From Thermoplasmatales archaeon (GTDB taxonomy: Archaea; Thermoplasmatota; Penumbrarchaeia; Penumbrarchaeales; Penumbrarchaeaceae): a stretch of 44,265 nucleotides of DNA. A program made the translations under genes and the position numbers. Shown in pieces: positions 41,587-44,265 of the stretch (the stretch's first letter is position 1; every line of letters starts with the position of its first letter). The notes under the pieces are model-generated. The model searched no databases. It was not told the origin of the DNA and was given only the letters and a program-made list of their open reading frames with translations. Where the stretch lies: NCBI GenBank assembly GCA_030595715.1, contig JAUVCN010000011.1, positions 1-44,265 of the forward strand. The letters are read 5' to 3'.

Positions 41587-44265
41587 ATGACCCAGCAAGG
41601 GAATGAAACGATCAGGGAAAGATTAACCCGCAATTGGGATAGATTAAGAGCCATTGAAGGTAGAGGGCAGGATATTAGCAGATTGAAGACCAGTTTTGGG
41701 AAGATCCAAAAAGTTTCCGAAACAGCCCCTGCAAAGGACCTTGATCGAGCCATCACCAAATTCGAAGAATATGTTTCCAAAATAGAAAAGAGGCTGGGGA
41801 AGAGAGTAGTAAAAAAGACAATAAAGATAGATAAAGTTCCAAAAGAGGAGAAGAAAGAGGAAGAAGAGCCACCTTCTGTGGAAGAAAAGGTTAAAGATGG
41901 AACGGAAGAAGAAACTCCACCCACAGAAGAAGAAGCTCCGGAAGAGGAGCCAAAACCGGAAGAAGAGGCCCTGGTAGAAGAGGCAAAGCCCGAAGAGGAA
42001 ACTTTACCTGCTGAAGAAGAAGCTCCGGAAGAGGAGCCAAAACCGGAAGAAGAGGCCCTGGTAGAAGAGGCAAAGCCCGAAGAAGAAGCTCCTCCGGCTG
42101 AAGAAGAGACCACCGTTGAAGAAGAAAAGCCTGATGAAAAGCCTCCGGCTGAAGAAAAGGTGGAAGAAGTTGCAGAGATCGATACGGAAGAGATCGATCA
42201 GATGACGGGAGAGATCGATGGATTCGACGAGGAAGCAAAGTCCCTTGGTGGAGATACCAGTTCGATCCTGCCACATATTCAGGCAATGAAGGATGCAAGA
42301 TCGAACAATGACCGTAACATGTTCGACCAATATTATCAGATATCAAAGGACTGGTTTTCCCAGTTCCTGGTGACCCTTTATCCTCCTGCGATCAATGACA
42401 GGATCAACGAGATCAATGGTTTGGAAACCTCGTATCTTGACATAGGAAAACAGGAACGTTTGGATGATAAGATCCCCGATCTTCACAACATCATGAAGGA
42501 TCGAGGTTCGGGAGACCTTGACATATTGAGAACATCATGGAAAGACCTCGGATCATGCTTGGAGAAGATCCATGCAGATATGATATTACTTTCAAATGAC
42601 ATCGTTTCAGAGGTCAAGGGATCGATCAAAGAACTCAAGAAGATGACAGCAAGGATCGCAGACAGTGAGAAGAGGGGAGATCTTGAAAATAGGATCGATA
42701 CGACCCTCACACTTTCAAACACAGATCCATTTAGTTCCTATTCCAGTATGAGATCGATATCCAGAGATATACAGGAAGAGGTCTCGAAGGGTGAAATGGA
42801 TAAATTCGGAAAGATCCTTCACTCTGTTGAACCTCTGATCTCGCGTGTTGCGGAATTAAGCGAGGGGAATGGTGATCAACACCTTGAGCTAATCAAAGAG
42901 AAGGACAGGTTGCAATCCCTTTTCTCCACCGATATCCAAGAGGCAATGAAAGGTATGGGGTCATTGCTCGAATCATCCTCTATGAAAGCTGCGGAGCTTG
43001 AAGAGAATGCTGTCCTGGGGCTGGAGGATAGGATCGATAAATTGAATTCCGAGATGGAGAAGATCAAGGACATAGTGGATGTATCTCCCATTGCAAAGAT
43101 ATTGAAAAAAGCATCCAATATGGTGGAGAGCAATATACTGAAGAATGTCGATACACTACTTGATAAGGCCGAAGCTGTATTGCTCAAGATCAGGGAGAAG
43201 AAAGCTATTGAGGAAGCCAGGGCGAGCCTGGACGGGATCCTTGACACCAGGAAGGAGCTGGTGGAGCTATCCATAGATGTCACCCCTCTGGACGGACCTA
43301 TTGAAGTTGCCAAGAATACACTTGATAACAATGATATACTATCATTCGAGGAACAGTTGCAGATCCTCAAGGAGAGGATCTCATCCATGAAGAAAGAAGA
43401 AAAGAAGGTGGAATACCAGAAATTACTGATCACCATAATGAACGAGATCAAAAGTATCAAGGAAGAAGGGATCGACCCGACATCCTATGAGGTAGAACTG
43501 GAGAAGATCAAGGAATCCTACCTCTCACGGGACATCGACGGATGCGTGGAATTGGAACGGGACCTCCTTAGGAAAATAAGGAAAATAAGACTCTCGGATA
43601 TTCTATCCGTAAGGATCGAAAAGACATCAGCTACACTGCAAGAGGCAGAGGGCCTTCTGATCGAAACCAGCAAGGCCAATTCCATGATCAACGAAGCAAA
43701 GGAGCTGATGAGATCAGACCAGTTGGAAGAGGCCCTTGAACTCTTTACACTTGCCCAGGTGGACCTTGAGGACCGGATGACAAAAAGGACCTTCTCTTTG
43801 GTTGAAAAGGAGATCAGGAGGTCCATTGAGGAATGCAGAAAATATTCAATTGACCTTGGAGATCCGGAAGATTCGATCCAGAAAGCCTACAATCTTGCAG
43901 ATGATGATATGTTCAAGGAGGGCATGGAACACCTCTACGGGCTCAGGGAATCGATAGCCAACAAGCTGATGAACAAGAAGGCTGTCGTGCATCTCGAGGA
44001 ACTTTCCAATTTGATCAAACAGGCAAGGTCCCTGGGCCTCAAGATAGCTTCATTCAAGGCAAGCCATACCAGGGCAAAGGTCCTTATCGAAGCTGGGGAC
44101 CTGGAATCTGGACTTGACCTTGTCGAGAGGCAGTTAAAGATCATCCAGGAAAGCATTTCAGACAAGAAGGAACTTCGATCGACCCTTGATTCGATCCGCG
44201 GTAGATTGATCGGTTTCGAGACCCAAATGAAGCGAAAGACAGACTCTGGCATAGAAGTCGATGAT
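41587..44265 (+). CDS. Large acidic coiled-coil protein (3' end outside window)
   Basis: 893 codons open without a stop to the right edge, beginning at the ATG at 41587 (GGAGGTGAT 6-14 bases upstream). There is no signal peptide or membrane helix in the visible part, so it is cytosolic. A short helical head (1-80) is followed by a Glu/Pro/Lys-rich linker (about 80-195) that contains a 29-residue tandem duplication. From about residue 200 to the edge it is almost continuously helical with heptad-like Leu/Ile spacing, many Glu-Lys pairs and few Pro. It has no recognised catalytic motif. Repeat units of about 100 residues in the second half (EEARASLDGILDTRKELVEL; NEAKELMRSDQLEEALELF; IKQARSLGLKIASFKAS) look like spectrin- or TPR-like helical pairs. 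A structural or scaffolding role is likely. Full length unknown. Confidence 0.85.
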   Translation, partial: MTQQGNETIRERLTRNWDRLRAIEGRGQDISRLKTSFGKIQKVSETAPAKDLDRAITKFEEYVSKIEKRLGKRVVKKTIKIDKVPKEEKKEEEEPPSVEEKVKDGTEEETPPTEEEAPEEEPKPEEEALVEEAKPEEETLPAEEEAPEEEPKPEEEALVEEAKPEEEAPPAEEETTVEEEKPDEKPPAEEKVEEVAEIDTEEIDQMTGEIDGFDEEAKSLGGDTSSILPHIQAMKDARSNNDRNMFDQYYQISKDWFSQFLVTLYPPAINDRINEINGLETSYLDIGKQERLDDKIPDLHNIMKDRGSGDLDILRTSWKDLGSCLEKIHADMILLSNDIVSEVKGSIKELKKMTARIADSEKRGDLENRIDTTLTLSNTDPFSSYSSMRSISRDIQEEVSKGEMDKFGKILHSVEPLISRVAELSEGNGDQHLELIKEKDRLQSLFSTDIQEAMKGMGSLLESSSMKAAELEENAVLGLEDRIDKLNSEMEKIKDIVDVSPIAKILKKASNMVESNILKNVDTLLDKAEAVLLKIREKKAIEEARASLDGILDTRKELVELSIDVTPLDGPIEVAKNTLDNNDILSFEEQLQILKERISSMKKEEKKVEYQKLLITIMNEIKSIKEEGIDPTSYEVELEKIKESYLSRDIDGCVELERDLLRKIRKIRLSDILSVRIEKTSATLQEAEGLLIETSKANSMINEAKELMRSDQLEEALELFTLAQVDLEDRMTKRTFSLVEKEIRRSIEECRKYSIDLGDPEDSIQKAYNLADDDMFKEGMEHLYGLRESIANKLMNKKAVVHLEELSNLIKQARSLGLKIASFKASHTRAKVLIEAGDLESGLDLVERQLKIIQESISDKKELRSTLDSIRGRLIGFETQMKRKTDSGIEVDD
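41926..42087 (+). repeat. 87-bp tandem duplication in the acidic linker
   Basis: The 75 bases from 41926 recur at 42013 with a single visible difference near the end, a period of 87 bases (29 codons). Both copies encode EEEAPEEEPKPEEEALVEE and what follows. The near identity at silent positions points to a recent duplication. Confidence 0.85.

Noticed and set aside
41550-42113. 187-codon minus-strand Ser-rich frame opposite the coiled-coil gene
   Set aside because: Poly-Ser is the antisense of the Glu-rich linker (gaa/gag against ttc/ctc); the plus frame is open for 893 codons with a strong start.
42876-43460. 194-codon minus-strand Ser-rich frame near the right edge
   Set aside because: Another antisense shadow of the coiled-coil gene, with Ser/Ile-rich low-complexity translation.

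Overview
The window looks like a chromosomal segment of an archaeon, most likely a euryarchaeal lineage near Thermoplasmatota. The evidence is a TATA-binding protein, an LSm/L37e pair, an archaeal-type AspRS, an archaeosine tRNA-guanine transglycosylase with a C-terminal PUA region, the archaeal AMP phosphorylase and ribose-1,5-bisphosphate isomerase, and promoters with TATA boxes about 25 bases before the inferred transcript starts. Several very large surface proteins with a C-terminal membrane anchor and cytosolic tail fit an archaeon with a proteinaceous envelope. The lineage is inferred from gene content only. I found no rRNA, tRNA, CRISPR array or insertion sequence.

Layout. 1-7.0 kb: the end of an Ig-like surface protein, a GNAT acetyltransferase with a YoaP-like tail, TBP, a secreted five-EF-hand protein, and a group of small TM2-like membrane proteins around a Cys-containing membrane protein. 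7.0-9.3 kb: a HAD hydrolase and an orphan multi-pass membrane protein. 9.3-13.1 kb (minus): a C25 (gingipain-like) membrane-anchored peptidase, LSm and the 55-residue L37e. 13.2-16.9 kb: a MobA-like nucleotidyltransferase-fold protein overlapping an unrecognised protein, facing an ATP-grasp ligase. 17.0-23.3 kb (minus): a compact operon of 2-hydroxyacid dehydrogenase, TgtA, a degenerate metallo-beta-lactamase-fold protein, R15P isomerase and AMP phosphorylase. 23.5-26.9 kb: a MoxR-like AAA+ ATPase with its VWA partner. 26.9-28.5 kb: a small membrane protein, a stand-alone Lrp/AsnC ligand-binding domain and a THEP1-like NTPase. 28.6-44.3 kb: three giant surface proteins, a divergent FtsZ/tubulin-superfamily protein next to AspRS, and a long coiled-coil protein that runs off the right edge.

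How the genes work together. AMP phosphorylase and R15P isomerase are the first two steps of the archaeal nucleotide-salvage route to ribulose-1,5-bisphosphate; RuBisCO, the third, is not in the window. MoxR and VWA form a classic ATPase/metal-site-adaptor pair. The right third looks devoted to the cell envelope: abundant surface proteins with strong terminators and structured leaders, acidic or proline-rich cytosolic tails, a tubulin-like GTPase and a large acidic coiled-coil protein. A link between envelope and cytoskeleton is inference only.

The most interesting items are the FtsZ/tubulin-like protein at 33026-34543, the MobA-like/unknown/ATP-grasp group at 13227-16927, the catalytically degenerate MBL protein inside the AMP-salvage operon, and a hairpin at 5338-5374 that is both a likely terminator and a possible mask for the next gene's ribosome binding site.
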